In this document: positions 53,559-62,452 of the stretch, in pieces
How positions within the stretch are numbered: the first letter of the stretch is position 1
Layout: each line of letters opens with the position of its first letter
Source: JASGDN01 sp049841275
GTDB taxonomy: Bacteria > Chloroflexota > Chloroflexia > Thermomicrobiales > UBA6265
Length of the DNA: 64,000 nt
Direction of reading: 5' to 3'
Assembly (NCBI GenBank): GCA_049841275.1
Contig: JASGDN010000042.1
Coordinates: 19,171 to 83,170, forward strand
Translations under genes and position numbers: made by a program
Notes under the pieces: model-generated
Seen by the model: only the letters and a program-made list of their open reading frames with translations
The model's database searches: none
Told to the model about the DNA's origin: nothing

Positions 53559-55406
53559 TCAGGCCGATCCCAGCGTGGCCTTGATCTGCTCGGCGACTTG
53601 CCGGTTGACGCCCTCGACGGCGAGCAGGTCCTCCACACTGGCTTCGCGAATGGCCTTCACCGAACCGAAGTGGCGGATCAAGGCCTTCTTCCGCACCGGG
53701 CCGATACCCGGAACGTCGTCGAGACCGGACTTGAACGCCGCTTTCGAACGCTTGGCGCGGTGGAAGGTGATCGCGAAACGATGCGCCTCGTCGCGTACGC
53801 GCTGGACGAGGAAGAGCGCCTGGGAATCGCGCGGCAGCATGATCGAATCGGACCGCCCCGGCAGGAAGATCTCCTCGTTCTCCTTGGCGAGACCGCAGAT
53901 CGGCACGGACATGCCCGTCTCTTCGAGCGCCTCCAGCGCAGCACCAAGCTGCCCCTTGCCACCGTCGATGATGACGAGGTCGGGCAGCGTCGTCCAGTTG
54001 CCCTGCTCTTCCTCGTCCATCTCGGCGGCACGGCGGAAGCGCCGGCCAACGATCTCCTTCATCGACGCGAAGTCGTTGGCGCCGACGACGGTCTTGATGT
54101 TGAAGCGGCGATATTCCTTCTTGGCCGGCTTGCCATCCTCGAAGACCACCATGCTGGCGACGGGATTGGTGCCCTGAAAGTTCGAGTTGTCATAACACTC
54201 GATACGGCGAGGCAAGCGCGGTAGATCCAGCGCATCGGCCAGCTCGGTCATCGCGGCGGTCATCTTCATCTCGTCGGAAAGGAACTTCAGCCGCGACTGC
54301 TCCAGGTTCTCGGCCGCGCTCTTGGCGACCATTTCCACGAGGCCGCGCTTGTCGCCGCGCTGCGGGACATGGAGGGTGACCTTCAAGCCATCGCGGCGCT
54401 GCTGAAGCCAGGGGAGGATTACTTCCTCGTCGGTCTTCGGAAGCGCATGCTGCACGATCAGCTGGGGCGGGACGACGGCAGCCTCGTCGTAGAACTGCGT
54501 GATGAAACTGGAGATGATCTCGACCGGCGTATCGCTGATAGCGGTCTGCATCGGGAAGAACTCGGAGCCGATGATCTTGCCGTTGCGCAGGAAACCGACC
54601 TGCACGCCGGCGTCGCCGCCAGCGCTCTGGGCGACGGCGATGATGTCCGCGTTGGTGTCCTGCGATGAGACGATCTTCTGGCGTTCGAGGACGTGGGTCA
54701 CCGCCTGCAGGCGGTCGCGCAATTCGCCGGCACGCTCGAAGTTCCACGCTTCGGCGGCCTGCTCCATCTCGGCCTGCAGATCCTCGACGATCTCCTCGCC
54801 GCGACCGGAGAGGAAGAGCGCCGCACTCTCGATCGACCGCATGTAGGTGTCGCGATCGACGGCCGAGATGCAGGGTGCGCTGCACTGGTGCATGTGGTAG
54901 TAGAGGCAGAGTTCGTCGTGACCGGTGATCTTCTTGTCGCATTTGCGATAGGGGAAGAGCCGGTTCAGCAGGTTGATCGTCTTGTAGGCCGCGCCAGCCG
55001 AGGTATACGGCCCGAAATAGCGGCTGCCATCCTTCACGATCTGGCGCGTGCTGACCACACGCGGCCATTCCTCGTTCGTGATACGGATGTACGGATAGGT
55101 CTTGCTGTCCTTGAGCATCACGTTGTACTTGGGCCAGTACTTCTTGATGAGCTCGTTCTCGAGGATCAACGCCTCGGTTGCCGTGTCGGTCCGGATGACT
55201 TCGAAGTCGACGATATGGGCGACCAGTTCGCGCGTCTTCGGATCCTTGTGCCGTTGTGACTGGAAATAGGATCGCACGCGGTTGCGCAGGGCGATCGCCT
55301 TGCCCACATAGATCACCGCGCCCTCGGCGTCCTTCATGAGGTAGACGCCGGGAGCCTGGGCCAGGGCAGATAGGCGTTGGGAGAAATCGGGTCGTTCGAT
55401 AGCCAT
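53559..55406 (-). CDS. uvrC: UvrABC system protein C (excinuclease subunit)
   Basis: Dual-incision nuclease of nucleotide excision repair, 615 aa. The GIY-YIG domain has GVYLMKDAEGAVIYVGKA with R and E residues following. A cysteine cluster lies in CDKKITGHDELCLYYHMHQC. The UVR helix (EMEQAAEAWNFERAGELRDR) binds UvrB. The RNase-H-like 5'-nuclease has IECYDNSNFQGT and LPDLVIIDGGKGQL, and tandem helix-hairpin-helix motifs lie at the end (LDDVPGIGPVRKKALIRHFG; LLAVEGVNRQVAEQI). ATG at 55406. A TATACT (-10) at 55417-55422 suggests the mRNA starts only a few bases before the ATG. Confidence 0.96.
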   Translation of the reverse strand: MAIERPDFSQRLSALAQAPGVYLMKDAEGAVIYVGKAIALRNRVRSYFQSQRHKDPKTRELVAHIVDFEVIRTDTATEALILENELIKKYWPKYNVMLKDSKTYPYIRITNEEWPRVVSTRQIVKDGSRYFGPYTSAGAAYKTINLLNRLFPYRKCDKKITGHDELCLYYHMHQCSAPCISAVDRDTYMRSIESAALFLSGRGEEIVEDLQAEMEQAAEAWNFERAGELRDRLQAVTHVLERQKIVSSQDTNADIIAVAQSAGGDAGVQVGFLRNGKIIGSEFFPMQTAISDTPVEIISSFITQFYDEAAVVPPQLIVQHALPKTDEEVILPWLQQRRDGLKVTLHVPQRGDKRGLVEMVAKSAAENLEQSRLKFLSDEMKMTAAMTELADALDLPRLPRRIECYDNSNFQGTNPVASMVVFEDGKPAKKEYRRFNIKTVVGANDFASMKEIVGRRFRRAAEMDEEEQGNWTTLPDLVIIDGGKGQLGAALEALEETGMSVPICGLAKENEEIFLPGRSDSIMLPRDSQALFLVQRVRDEAHRFAITFHRAKRSKAAFKSGLDDVPGIGPVRKKALIRHFGSVKAIREASVEDLLAVEGVNRQVAEQIKATLGSA

Positions 55407-55451
55407 CTTGCGGTCAAGTATACCGGAACACCCGTTCGGGACGAACGTTGA

Positions 55452-55487
55452 CGCCCTGCCCGTCTGGTTCGCCGGACGGGCAGGGCG
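55452..55487. terminator. Hairpin between the 66-aa protein gene and uvrC
   Basis: CGCCCTGCCCGTC and GACGGGCAGGGCG form a perfect 13-bp stem with a 10-nt loop, 39 nt after the small gene's stop on the minus strand. Likely terminator separating it from uvrC. Confidence 0.6.
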
Positions 55488-55526
55488 TACAAGCGGCAGG
55501 TGCGATTTCTGGCGCGGCGGTTGCCG

Positions 55527-55727
55527 CTACTGAGGGTTGTCGCCGATCTGCTTCTTCGCGTCGGAAACGAGCTGGTCGAGATTCCGGCCCTTCTGTCCAT
55601 CGCGGGGAGCGCGGGTGGAGTCGCCGTCATCGTTCCCCTTGCTGGCAGGGGTTTGGGACTGATCGCCCTGAGATGGGTCCTCCCCGCCAAGGATCTCGTT
55701 GATGGCATCGACGATCTTGTCAACCAT
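55527..55727 (-). CDS. 66-aa acidic small protein (MVDKI-type)
   Basis: ATG at 55727 has a perfect AAGGAGG 7 nt upstream, the best ribosome site in the area, so it is surely expressed. A short amphipathic helix (MVDKIVDAINEILGG) precedes a polar, Asp/Gln/Ser/Gly-rich middle and a second helix (LDQLVSDAKKQIGDNP). The first residues resemble the MFDKIKE starts of the next two genes. Similar little proteins with an antitoxin-like, Rv0909-like layout exist in Actinobacteria, but I would not assign that function. Confidence 0.7.
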   Translation of the reverse strand: MVDKIVDAINEILGGEDPSQGDQSQTPASKGNDDGDSTRAPRDGQKGRNLDQLVSDAKKQIGDNPQ

Positions 55728-55780
55728 TCGCTTCCTCCTTCGCTGCAGGTCCGGCGCCGGAATAAAGATATCCCGGCGGG

Positions 55781-56206
55781 TTACTTCGTGAGGAACTGTT
55801 TCGCCAAGTTGACCAGGTCGTCGGCGCTGTCGATCTGGCCGACGTTCGCCTTCGAGACCTGGTCGATGATGCCGTCCGGCAGACCGGCCTTCTTCAGGAG
55901 CGGTCCAAGATCGTCGGCGTCAATCGGGAAGTCGATACCCTTGACCGCCTCCATGACCCCGCTCAACCCGCCGAGTTCCTTGACGATCCCACCGAGGCCA
56001 CCGGCCTGATCGACCAGCCCACTCAGTTCATTGGAGAGGTTGCCCAGCGACGCGCCATCCGTCGAAGCGGTAGCGGAATCGACTGCGCCTTCCGCCTTTG
56101 CGGCGACATTGTCGACGGCGGCAGAAGCATCGGAAACAGCCTTCTCGGCCGAATCCGTCTTCCCCTGGAGGACATCTCCCACCGCTTCCTTGATCTTGTC
56201 GAACAT
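55781..56206 (-). CDS. MFDKIKE small protein with DUF2795-like C-terminus
   Basis: 141 aa from ATG 56206. The N-terminal helix MFDKIKEAVGDVLQGK is followed by an alanine-rich stretch (about 20-55) with a regular A/V/D/K pattern, then a glycine/leucine-rich section. The C-terminus (about 88-141) reads IDFPIDADDLGPLLKKAGLP and IDSADDLVNLAKQFL. This parallels the FPVSKEELLDHLQANGA and FDSAEEVFATLF of the neighbour at 56,384, and so resembles DUF2795. No signal peptide or catalytic motif. Function unknown; paralogy with its neighbour is clear. Confidence 0.72.
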   Translation of the reverse strand: MFDKIKEAVGDVLQGKTDSAEKAVSDASAAVDNVAAKAEGAVDSATASTDGASLGNLSNELSGLVDQAGGLGGIVKELGGLSGVMEAVKGIDFPIDADDLGPLLKKAGLPDGIIDQVSKANVGQIDSADDLVNLAKQFLTK

Positions 56207-56383
56207 AGAGTCCCCTTTTCTGCCGATGCGCCGCGCCAAAAGCTACGCTCTCCATGCCGTCCGTCGGCACACTTCACGCTGGTGCATCTCACGGGAACTA
56301 TGACGAGACAAGGTACGTTCGTCAACAATCCGAGCAGATCCATCCCCCCGATGGCCCGGTCCAGCCATCCATCATTCCCCGCG

Positions 56384-56620
56384 CTAATGGGGGAAGAGGG
56401 TCGCAAAGACTTCCTCAGCGGAATCGAACCGATCCCGGGTCATGAGGCGTACGTGCTCGATGATCGCCTCGGTTGCACCGTTCGCCTGCAGATGGTCTAG
56501 CAGTTCCTCCTTGGACACGGGAAATTGCACATCCTTGACGTATTCGGCGTATCCACCGAGCGCATCGGAATCCGTCCCGGATGCGGCCCCTGTGATGGTT
56601 TCCTTGATCTTGTCGAACAT
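56384..56620 (-). CDS. MFDKIKE small protein, DUF2795-like
   Basis: 78 aa from ATG 56620. MFDKIKETITGAASG is followed by a compact domain VQFPVSKEELLDHLQANGATEAIIEHV... ending RFDSAEEVFATLFPH, matching the DUF2795 pattern (FP.s..eL...a...gA, then F.s.eeV). DUF2795 proteins are small, abundant in Actinobacteria and Chloroflexota, and uncharacterised. First of three small genes on the minus strand; the next lies 177 nt downstream. Confidence 0.75.
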   Translation of the reverse strand: MFDKIKETITGAASGTDSDALGGYAEYVKDVQFPVSKEELLDHLQANGATEAIIEHVRLMTRDRFDSAEEVFATLFPH

Positions 56621-56732
56621 GGGTCTATCCCTCCGGTTCAGGTCTGCGATGGCCATCGTTCACACGCCATCGCCAACGGAATCGGCAGGTTGCGTACCAC
56701 GGTCACCGTTTGTAGCCGGAAGGGGCTATTCG

Positions 56733-57998
56733 TCAGAGCGGCTGCGGACCTGTTCCAGCGGCGGCTGGAACGGGGTGCTCGGCGCCGAATTCGGCCGAAC
56801 GCGACTCCTCTTCCCGCCGTTCCATCACGGTTCGCACGCACGCTTCGCCGGGCAAGAACCAGGCAACCGCCAGCGAGAGGGCCACGACGCCGAGCAGACC
56901 ATAGAGCGCGGCAGGAATGCTGCTCGCGTCCGCGGCGGCCCCGAGGACCGGCACCGCGATTCCGCCCGAGATGAAACCGAACCCGAGAATCAGGCCGGAC
57001 GCCATCCCGGCGCTCCCTTTCATCAACTGCTGGGCCATCAGGAGAAGCAGGGGGCCGCTGGAAGAGGCGAGGAAGCCAATCATCGCCCCGAACAGGAACG
57101 CCCAGGGGCCGGGGAATGTGATGAACGCCCACACCGCAGGGATCGTCATCGTCATGGTGACGAGGATCACCGTGCGCCGTCCAAAACGATCGGCGAACTG
57201 GCCGACGCCGAGCGAGCCGACCGCACTGGAAAGCACCATCACCGTCGCGAGCGTGCTGTAGAACGCGGAGCTGTAGCCAAGTTCGGCGTACCAGGTCGGC
57301 AGGAATGACTCGACACCCACCACCGGCACCTGCCGCAGCATCATCACGGCCACGACGATACCAACCAGCCCGACGGGCACGGCGGCGCGGGCACCACGCG
57401 ATACCCGCTTCCGAACCGGCGCGTCGGGCCGGCGGCGCATCACCCGGAGCAGGTACGATCCGATCGTGATGCCTGGCACCAGCATGAGCAGCGTGCCGTG
57501 CAGACCGAAAAGCCAGAGGATCACCGCACCGATCACCGGCCCCAATGCGAACCCGATGGTGCCGGCCGAGACATACATCGACATCGAGATATTCGCCTGG
57601 TCCGGCGCGGCAAGTGCCGACGCCTCCATCGCCCCCATCGGATGGAACGCCCCGGAGCCGAGCCCGGCCAGACCGGCGAGCACGAGCAGCATGGGGTACG
57701 ACGGAGCAAAGCCGATCGTGGCGAAGAGGACGGCGCACCAGATCTGCGTGAATCCGATCCAGCGCGTGCCGTACCGGTCGGCGATCATCCCGAAGATCGG
57801 CTGGGAAAGCGAGGACGCAGCGGTATACGCCAGCGCCACCAGTCCGACATCGGCAAGCGAAAGACCGTAGGCCGAGCGAAGCGCCGGGTACATGACGGGA
57901 AACGTGCCGCTATACATATCGACGGCGAAATGCCCGCTTGCCATTGTCACCAGCGGACGATTCGCGAGGACGGACCGAAACGGACGTGCGGCGGACAC
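56733..57998 (-). CDS. MFS transporter, fosmidomycin-resistance (Fsr)-like
   Basis: Major facilitator exporter, 421 aa, about twelve helices. Loop 2-3 motif is GMIADRYGTRWIG; its second-half repeat is GQFADRFGRRTVI. The N-terminus (HFAVDMYSGTFPVMYPALR) and the helix-4 region GSGAFHPMGAMEASALA are typical of the Fsr subgroup. GTG at 57998 gives a normal start. The acidic tail (ERREEESRSAEFGAEH) is lineage-specific. Substrate unknown; fosmidomycin targets the MEP pathway, which this organism has (ispG), but a natural substrate may differ. Confidence 0.88.
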   Translation of the reverse strand: MSAARPFRSVLANRPLVTMASGHFAVDMYSGTFPVMYPALRSAYGLSLADVGLVALAYTAASSLSQPIFGMIADRYGTRWIGFTQIWCAVLFATIGFAPSYPMLLVLAGLAGLGSGAFHPMGAMEASALAAPDQANISMSMYVSAGTIGFALGPVIGAVILWLFGLHGTLLMLVPGITIGSYLLRVMRRRPDAPVRKRVSRGARAAVPVGLVGIVVAVMMLRQVPVVGVESFLPTWYAELGYSSAFYSTLATVMVLSSAVGSLGVGQFADRFGRRTVILVTMTMTIPAVWAFITFPGPWAFLFGAMIGFLASSSGPLLLLMAQQLMKGSAGMASGLILGFGFISGGIAVPVLGAAADASSIPAALYGLLGVVALSLAVAWFLPGEACVRTVMERREEESRSAEFGAEHPVPAAAGTGPQPL

Positions 57999-58246
57999 GC
58001 AGACTCCCTCTCATGCAACCATACCGGACGGATTGGACAGCAATCACCGGCATTCTACGCGCGGGAGGGCGCGCCGGGAATGCCAGCCATGCCGGATTCC
58101 CCAGCCGGCGGGCCAGTGCGCGGATTCGGACCCATTTTCCTCAAGGCATGGCAAGCATCCATCCCGTATACTTCACAAGTTTGGACGGTCTCGTTGCGGC
58201 ATGCGGCTGCGACGGGCATCCCGATTTCCAAGGAGATTCCCCCGAC

Positions 58247-58387
58247 ATGGCCCAGCCGACGACATCTCCGGCCACCCTGACCAGCGAAGAGATCACCCAT
58301 CTGTTGACGCTGCTCCGCAATGCCGCGAGCCCGCTGACGACACAGCACCTTGTGGACGCGCTGAAGAGCCGCGTCAATCAGGCCTGA
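58247..58387 (+). CDS. 46-aa small protein of unknown function
   Basis: ATG at 58247 with AAGGAG 11 nt upstream; the frame is open further upstream but without a start signal. A polar N-terminus is followed by an amphipathic helical stretch (SEEITHLLTLLRNAAS; TTQHLVDALKSRV). The pattern suggests a small winged-helix or helix-turn-helix fragment. A TATACT at 58167-58172 could be its -10. Codon usage fits the genome. No family recognised. Confidence 0.55.
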   Translation: MAQPTTSPATLTSEEITHLLTLLRNAASPLTTQHLVDALKSRVNQA

Positions 58388-58511
58388 TCACCCGAACTCC
58401 ATTCCGAAACCCAGCCGGCACGACCGCCCGGACCGGAATCCGGTCTCATCGGTCGATATCCAACACCCCAATCACCAGCACCACATCACGTTCGCAAGGA
58501 GTACCCAAGGC

Positions 58512-60257
58512 ATGGCGGCAGACCAGGAGAAGCTGAGCATCGACTTCGCGGGCTCGGCACGCGCGCAGTCGATCGCGGAACAGGCGTTCAACGTGCTGCG
58601 CATGCGCGGCATGTTCATGTCCAGCAACGCACCGATTCGCGTCACCCTGGACTCCGTCAAGGAGTTCATGGCAAACCAGGCGAATGCGACCGGCGACGAG
58701 GTCGACGAGGCGATCGCCGCCAATCCGGCGGTCTTCGCGGTGGAGACGGCCGACGACGTCACGTATGTCCTGACTACCCGAGAGGGGAAGTCGCCGCTGG
58801 ACGTCGACGCCCCGAACATCCACACGTTCTCGTCCCGTTTCCACACCCCGCTGCCGAAGCCGGAAGTTCCGGCGGCGCCGAAGCGCGAGCGCGCGAAGGT
58901 CGATCCTTCGTGGGCGAACTTCTCGATCGCCGACTACGCAGACCTGCTGGACGAAGACGAGGATGAGATCGAGCAGGCTCCCGCGCCGACGATCGGCGCG
59001 GAAGACATCGAACTGATCCTCGAACCGCTGAACGCGGTCACCGTCCCGGCACCGGAGCCCATCGTGGAGAAGGCCCCGGAAGCTCCCGTGGTCGAGACGA
59101 CGCCCGAGCCGGAGCCGGTCAAGGCCGCCCCAACGGCATCCCAGGTCGCAGGGCTGGACGACGCTGCGATCGCCGATGCGATCCGCGCCGTGCTGCCAAA
59201 CGACATTCACGTTGCCCACTTCGGCGACCAGTGGATGGCCGAGGACCGCGTGCCCCGGCTTAGCCGCGGCGACCTCCGCCGGATCAAGGACTATATCGAG
59301 GAGCAGGAACAGCCGCTGACCGACGCGGTGATCGTGCAGGACATCCTGAATGTCCGGCCGACGGCGCCGGAATTCGAGCTGATGCGATTTGCGCTGAACT
59401 TCCGTCTCTCGCGGGAACATCGCGAATTCGAGTTCGTTGGCACGTCCGACCAGCGGTTCTGGAGCACCTCGAACCTGCCGCCGATCGGCACTGCCCGCCG
59501 CAAGCCGAACGAGATCGGCACGGATTACCGCTACCTCGTGGATGCGGTTACCGAGCATGAGGTCGCGCCGCGCTCCGTCGCCTCGATCGACCATGTCGTG
59601 ACCTTCTACGAATACAATCTCGGCCTGCTTCCCTACGATGCCGACATGCAGCGCCTGCTGCCGGCGCCGGTGATCGAGGACCAGAAGACGACGGTGCTCA
59701 CGTTCGAGATTCCGCAGCTCTACACGACCTACCTCGCCGAACTTCGCTATCCGACGCCGAACCGCGGCGGCTTCCTGCTCGGGCTGGACGACCTCTACTC
59801 CGAGAGCCTGGTGCCGGGGTCGATCATTGCGATCAGCGCCACCGAGAATGACGGGCACTACAAGGTCGAGTTCATCGCCACCAAGGACCGCAGCGAGCGC
59901 CTGCTGGAGCTGGACGACCGCCGCGCCGCCCGCTACACCTTCCGCCCGATGACCTTCGCCAGCGAAGTCGACGATGCCTGGCTGCTCACAGAAGAGCGCT
60001 TCCCGGCGCTCGGGTCCGAGAAGCCGCTGGAGGAGCGGGTCCGCCGCCGTCCGGAGGCTGTGGTCGAGGCAACATTCGGACGCATCGGCCTGGACGACGG
60101 CAACGGCGGCAAGATGGCGACCTTCGCCGACCTGCTGGCGGCCGTGAATGTCGAGCGCCCGTTCTCACATGAGTTGCTGATCTCGGTGCTCGAGAACGAC
60201 GCGAACGTGACCGCCGACGGGGATACCTACACCTATGCCTCGGGAACCACAGCCTGA
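58512..60257 (+). CDS. Large unrecognised protein with possible winged-helix modules
   Basis: 581 aa, soluble, acidic. I recognise no family. Residues ~18-88 look like a winged helix: helices around SIAEQAFNVLRMRG and LDSVKEFMANQ, then EVDEAIAANPAVFAVETADD and YVLTT as a beta-hairpin wing, reminiscent of HARE-HTH domains. Similar patterns recur at ~255-320 (DAVIVQDILNVRP; FALNFRLSREHREFEFVG) and ~535-580 (TFADLLAAVNVERP; LLISVLENDANVTADGDTYTY). Between are a Pro/Glu-rich linker (~150-205) and a mixed alpha/beta core (~320-530) with several Trp and Tyr. It overlaps the HEAT-repeat gene by 23 nt, so the two products are probably made together. Confidence 0.75.
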   Translation: MAADQEKLSIDFAGSARAQSIAEQAFNVLRMRGMFMSSNAPIRVTLDSVKEFMANQANATGDEVDEAIAANPAVFAVETADDVTYVLTTREGKSPLDVDAPNIHTFSSRFHTPLPKPEVPAAPKRERAKVDPSWANFSIADYADLLDEDEDEIEQAPAPTIGAEDIELILEPLNAVTVPAPEPIVEKAPEAPVVETTPEPEPVKAAPTASQVAGLDDAAIADAIRAVLPNDIHVAHFGDQWMAEDRVPRLSRGDLRRIKDYIEEQEQPLTDAVIVQDILNVRPTAPEFELMRFALNFRLSREHREFEFVGTSDQRFWSTSNLPPIGTARRKPNEIGTDYRYLVDAVTEHEVAPRSVASIDHVVTFYEYNLGLLPYDADMQRLLPAPVIEDQKTTVLTFEIPQLYTTYLAELRYPTPNRGGFLLGLDDLYSESLVPGSIIAISATENDGHYKVEFIATKDRSERLLELDDRRAARYTFRPMTFASEVDDAWLLTEERFPALGSEKPLEERVRRRPEAVVEATFGRIGLDDGNGGKMATFADLLAAVNVERPFSHELLISVLENDANVTADGDTYTYASGTTA

Positions 60258-61320
60258 CGACAACGAACAGCCCCTGCATCTCTTCACCGCCGAAGACGGG
60301 ATGCAGGAGGATGACGATCTCGACCTGGGGGGAGACCCGGATGCGCTACCGCGCCCGGGTCTCCCCGAGGTGATCGCCCATCTCGAAGAAGGCGGCGCTA
60401 CGCCCAGCATGTTGACCGGACTCTCCGACCTTGGACGCGCGCAGATCGTCGAGCTTCGGCCTGTGTGGGCCTCCCTCGACGAGGCGCACCGGGAACGCGT
60501 GCTGCTGGAGCTGACCGAGCTCGCCGAAGACCGGTACGATCTCGCTTTCGGACGGGTGTTCCGGCTGGCCCTGAACGATCCCTCCGCCACGATCCGGCAA
60601 CGGGCGCTTGGCGGCCTGTGGGACGACGACGACAGCGATCTGCCCGACCTCCTGCTGAATGCGCTGCAGACCGATCCAGCGGACGACGTCCGGATTCAGG
60701 CAGCCCAGAACCTGGCGCCGGTCGCCACAAAGGCCGTCCTGGGCGAGACCGACGACGCGTTCGGCGAACGCCTGCGTTCCGCCCTGTTCGCGCTCCTCGA
60801 CGACCCGATCGAGCCGCTGGCGCTGCGACGCCGGGCCCTGGAAGCGGTCGCGGCTTTCGGCAGCGATCCGGCACTGGACCGGCATCTCGTCGCAATGTAC
60901 GAGGACGACGACAGCGGCTTGCGATCCAGCGCGGTCTTTGCGATGGGCCAGACACTCGATCCTCGCTGGTACGGCACCGTCCTGAACGAACTGGCCAGCG
61001 ACGACGCCGAGGTCCGCTACGAGGCAGCGCGCGCGGCCGGGCACTATGGGGATCCGGGCGGGCTGCCCGCACTGGCCGAGCTCGCGACCGATGAAGACGA
61101 TGAAGTCCGCCAGGCAGCCATTGCCGCCATCGGCGAGATCGGGGGCCGGCCCGCCATGCGGATGTTGCAGCGGCTCGCCGAGCAGGCCGGGACCGATGCC
61201 GACCTTGATGCGATCCAGGATGCCCTCGCCGAAGCATCCGTCGATACCGACCCGTTGCTGCTGGACGACGAGGACGAGCCCGACGACGATAGTGTCCCCG
61301 ATGACGAGGACCGTTGGTAA
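60235..61320 (+). CDS. HEAT-repeat protein
   Basis: 361 aa. From about residue 95 it is a solenoid of HEAT/PBS-lyase-type repeats: PSATIRQRALGGLWDDDD, DDVRIQAAQNLAPVA, PLALRRRALEAVAAFG, SGLRSSAVFAMGQTLD, AEVRYEAARAAGHYGDPGGL and DEVRQAAIAAIGEIGG. N- and C-terminal ends are strongly acidic. Such proteins are protein-interaction scaffolds; no catalytic residues are seen. ATG at 60235 lies inside the end of the preceding gene (23-nt overlap), implying coupled translation and perhaps a physical complex. Confidence 0.88.
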   Translation: MPREPQPDDNEQPLHLFTAEDGMQEDDDLDLGGDPDALPRPGLPEVIAHLEEGGATPSMLTGLSDLGRAQIVELRPVWASLDEAHRERVLLELTELAEDRYDLAFGRVFRLALNDPSATIRQRALGGLWDDDDSDLPDLLLNALQTDPADDVRIQAAQNLAPVATKAVLGETDDAFGERLRSALFALLDDPIEPLALRRRALEAVAAFGSDPALDRHLVAMYEDDDSGLRSSAVFAMGQTLDPRWYGTVLNELASDDAEVRYEAARAAGHYGDPGGLPALAELATDEDDEVRQAAIAAIGEIGGRPAMRMLQRLAEQAGTDADLDAIQDALAEASVDTDPLLLDDEDEPDDDSVPDDEDRW

Positions 61321-61387
61321 TTCCTGTCGGTTCCCCGTCCCTGCACCCCATTCGACCCCAACAGCTACTTGCCAGGAGGAGGCCCCG

Positions 61388-62446
61388 ATAGTCACGTCAC
61401 GCCCCACGCAGACGATTCCTGCCAACCTTGTATCTGATGCAGGACTTTGGAACGACGCCGTCGAAGCCGGAAACGGGCATCTGCTCCAGAGTTGGGAGTG
61501 GGGTCAGTTCAAGTCCGATTTCGGCTGGGAGGCCGAGCGCATCGCGGTCGAGGAGGGAGACAACCGAATCCTCGCGCAGGTCCTTTTCCGTGGCCGCATG
61601 GGGGTCTCGATGGGATATATCCCGCGCGGTCCCGTAGTAGTCGGCAACGCGGCCGCTATCTGGCCATCGTTCCTCGCACGGCTGGATACCCTTGCCCGTC
61701 GCCGTCGCGCCATCGTGACGGCGATCGAACCGAACCAGGCACTCGGCCTGACAGGCTCCTTCCGCCAGGCCGGACTCGTCGCCGGTCCGCATCACGTGCA
61801 ACCGGGGCGGACCGTGATCGTTCCGCTGCACGAATCTCCGGATGCCCAGCTCAAGCAGATGCATCAGAAGACGCGATACAACGTCCGCCTCGCTGACAAG
61901 CGGGGTATCGAGATCGAACGCGCCGCCGTCACATCAGCCAATATCGAACGCTTCTACGCGTTGATGGAAGATACCTCCGACCGCAATGAGTTCGGCATTC
62001 ACTCCCACGCGTACTACGAGGGATTCCTGAACGCCTTTGGGGAACGCGCCACCCTCCTGTTCGCCCACTACGAAGGCCGGGACGCCGCGACGATCATCAC
62101 GGCCCGGTTCGGCGCGGAGGCAATCTACATGTATGGCGCGTCCTCGACGACGCACCGCGCCCACGGGGCTGCCTTCCGCCTGCAATTCGAGGCGATGCGC
62201 TGGGCATGGGAAAACGGGTCCACCACGTACGATCTCTGGGGCATTCCGGACAAGGACCCGGAGACGATGATGAGCGACGAGGGCGAGGGCAAGGCCGCCG
62301 GGACCAAGGGCGACGACTGGCGCGGTCTCTATCGTTTCAAGACGGGATTCGGCGGTACCATCGTCTCCTATCCGCCGACGCTGGAGCGCCGCCACGTACC
62401 GGTATTACCCGGCATCGCGCGACGCCTGAACCTGATCCGGGGCTGA
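61388..62446 (+). CDS. FemABX-family peptidoglycan aminoacyltransferase, apparent ATA start
   Basis: tRNA-dependent aminoacyltransferase that adds bridge amino acids to lipid II peptide, 352 aa with two GNAT-like halves. Signatures: HLLQSWEWGQFKSDFGW, GYIPRGPVV, KTRYNVRLADKRGIEIE, LMEDTSDRNEFGIHSHAYYE, YMYGASSTTHRAHGAAFRLQ, YDLWGIPD and LYRFKTGFGG. No ATG, GTG or TTG lies near the conserved start. AGGAGGAGG is placed exactly 5-6 nt before an in-frame ATA at 61388, which I take as the start. An upstream ATG near 61,298 inside the HEAT gene would add ~30 atypical residues. It lies 6 nt before murE, supporting a wall-bridge role. Confidence 0.88.
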   Translation: MVTSRPTQTIPANLVSDAGLWNDAVEAGNGHLLQSWEWGQFKSDFGWEAERIAVEEGDNRILAQVLFRGRMGVSMGYIPRGPVVVGNAAAIWPSFLARLDTLARRRRAIVTAIEPNQALGLTGSFRQAGLVAGPHHVQPGRTVIVPLHESPDAQLKQMHQKTRYNVRLADKRGIEIERAAVTSANIERFYALMEDTSDRNEFGIHSHAYYEGFLNAFGERATLLFAHYEGRDAATIITARFGAEAIYMYGASSTTHRAHGAAFRLQFEAMRWAWENGSTTYDLWGIPDKDPETMMSDEGEGKAAGTKGDDWRGLYRFKTGFGGTIVSYPPTLERRHVPVLPGIARRLNLIRG

Positions 62447-62452
62447 GAGAGG

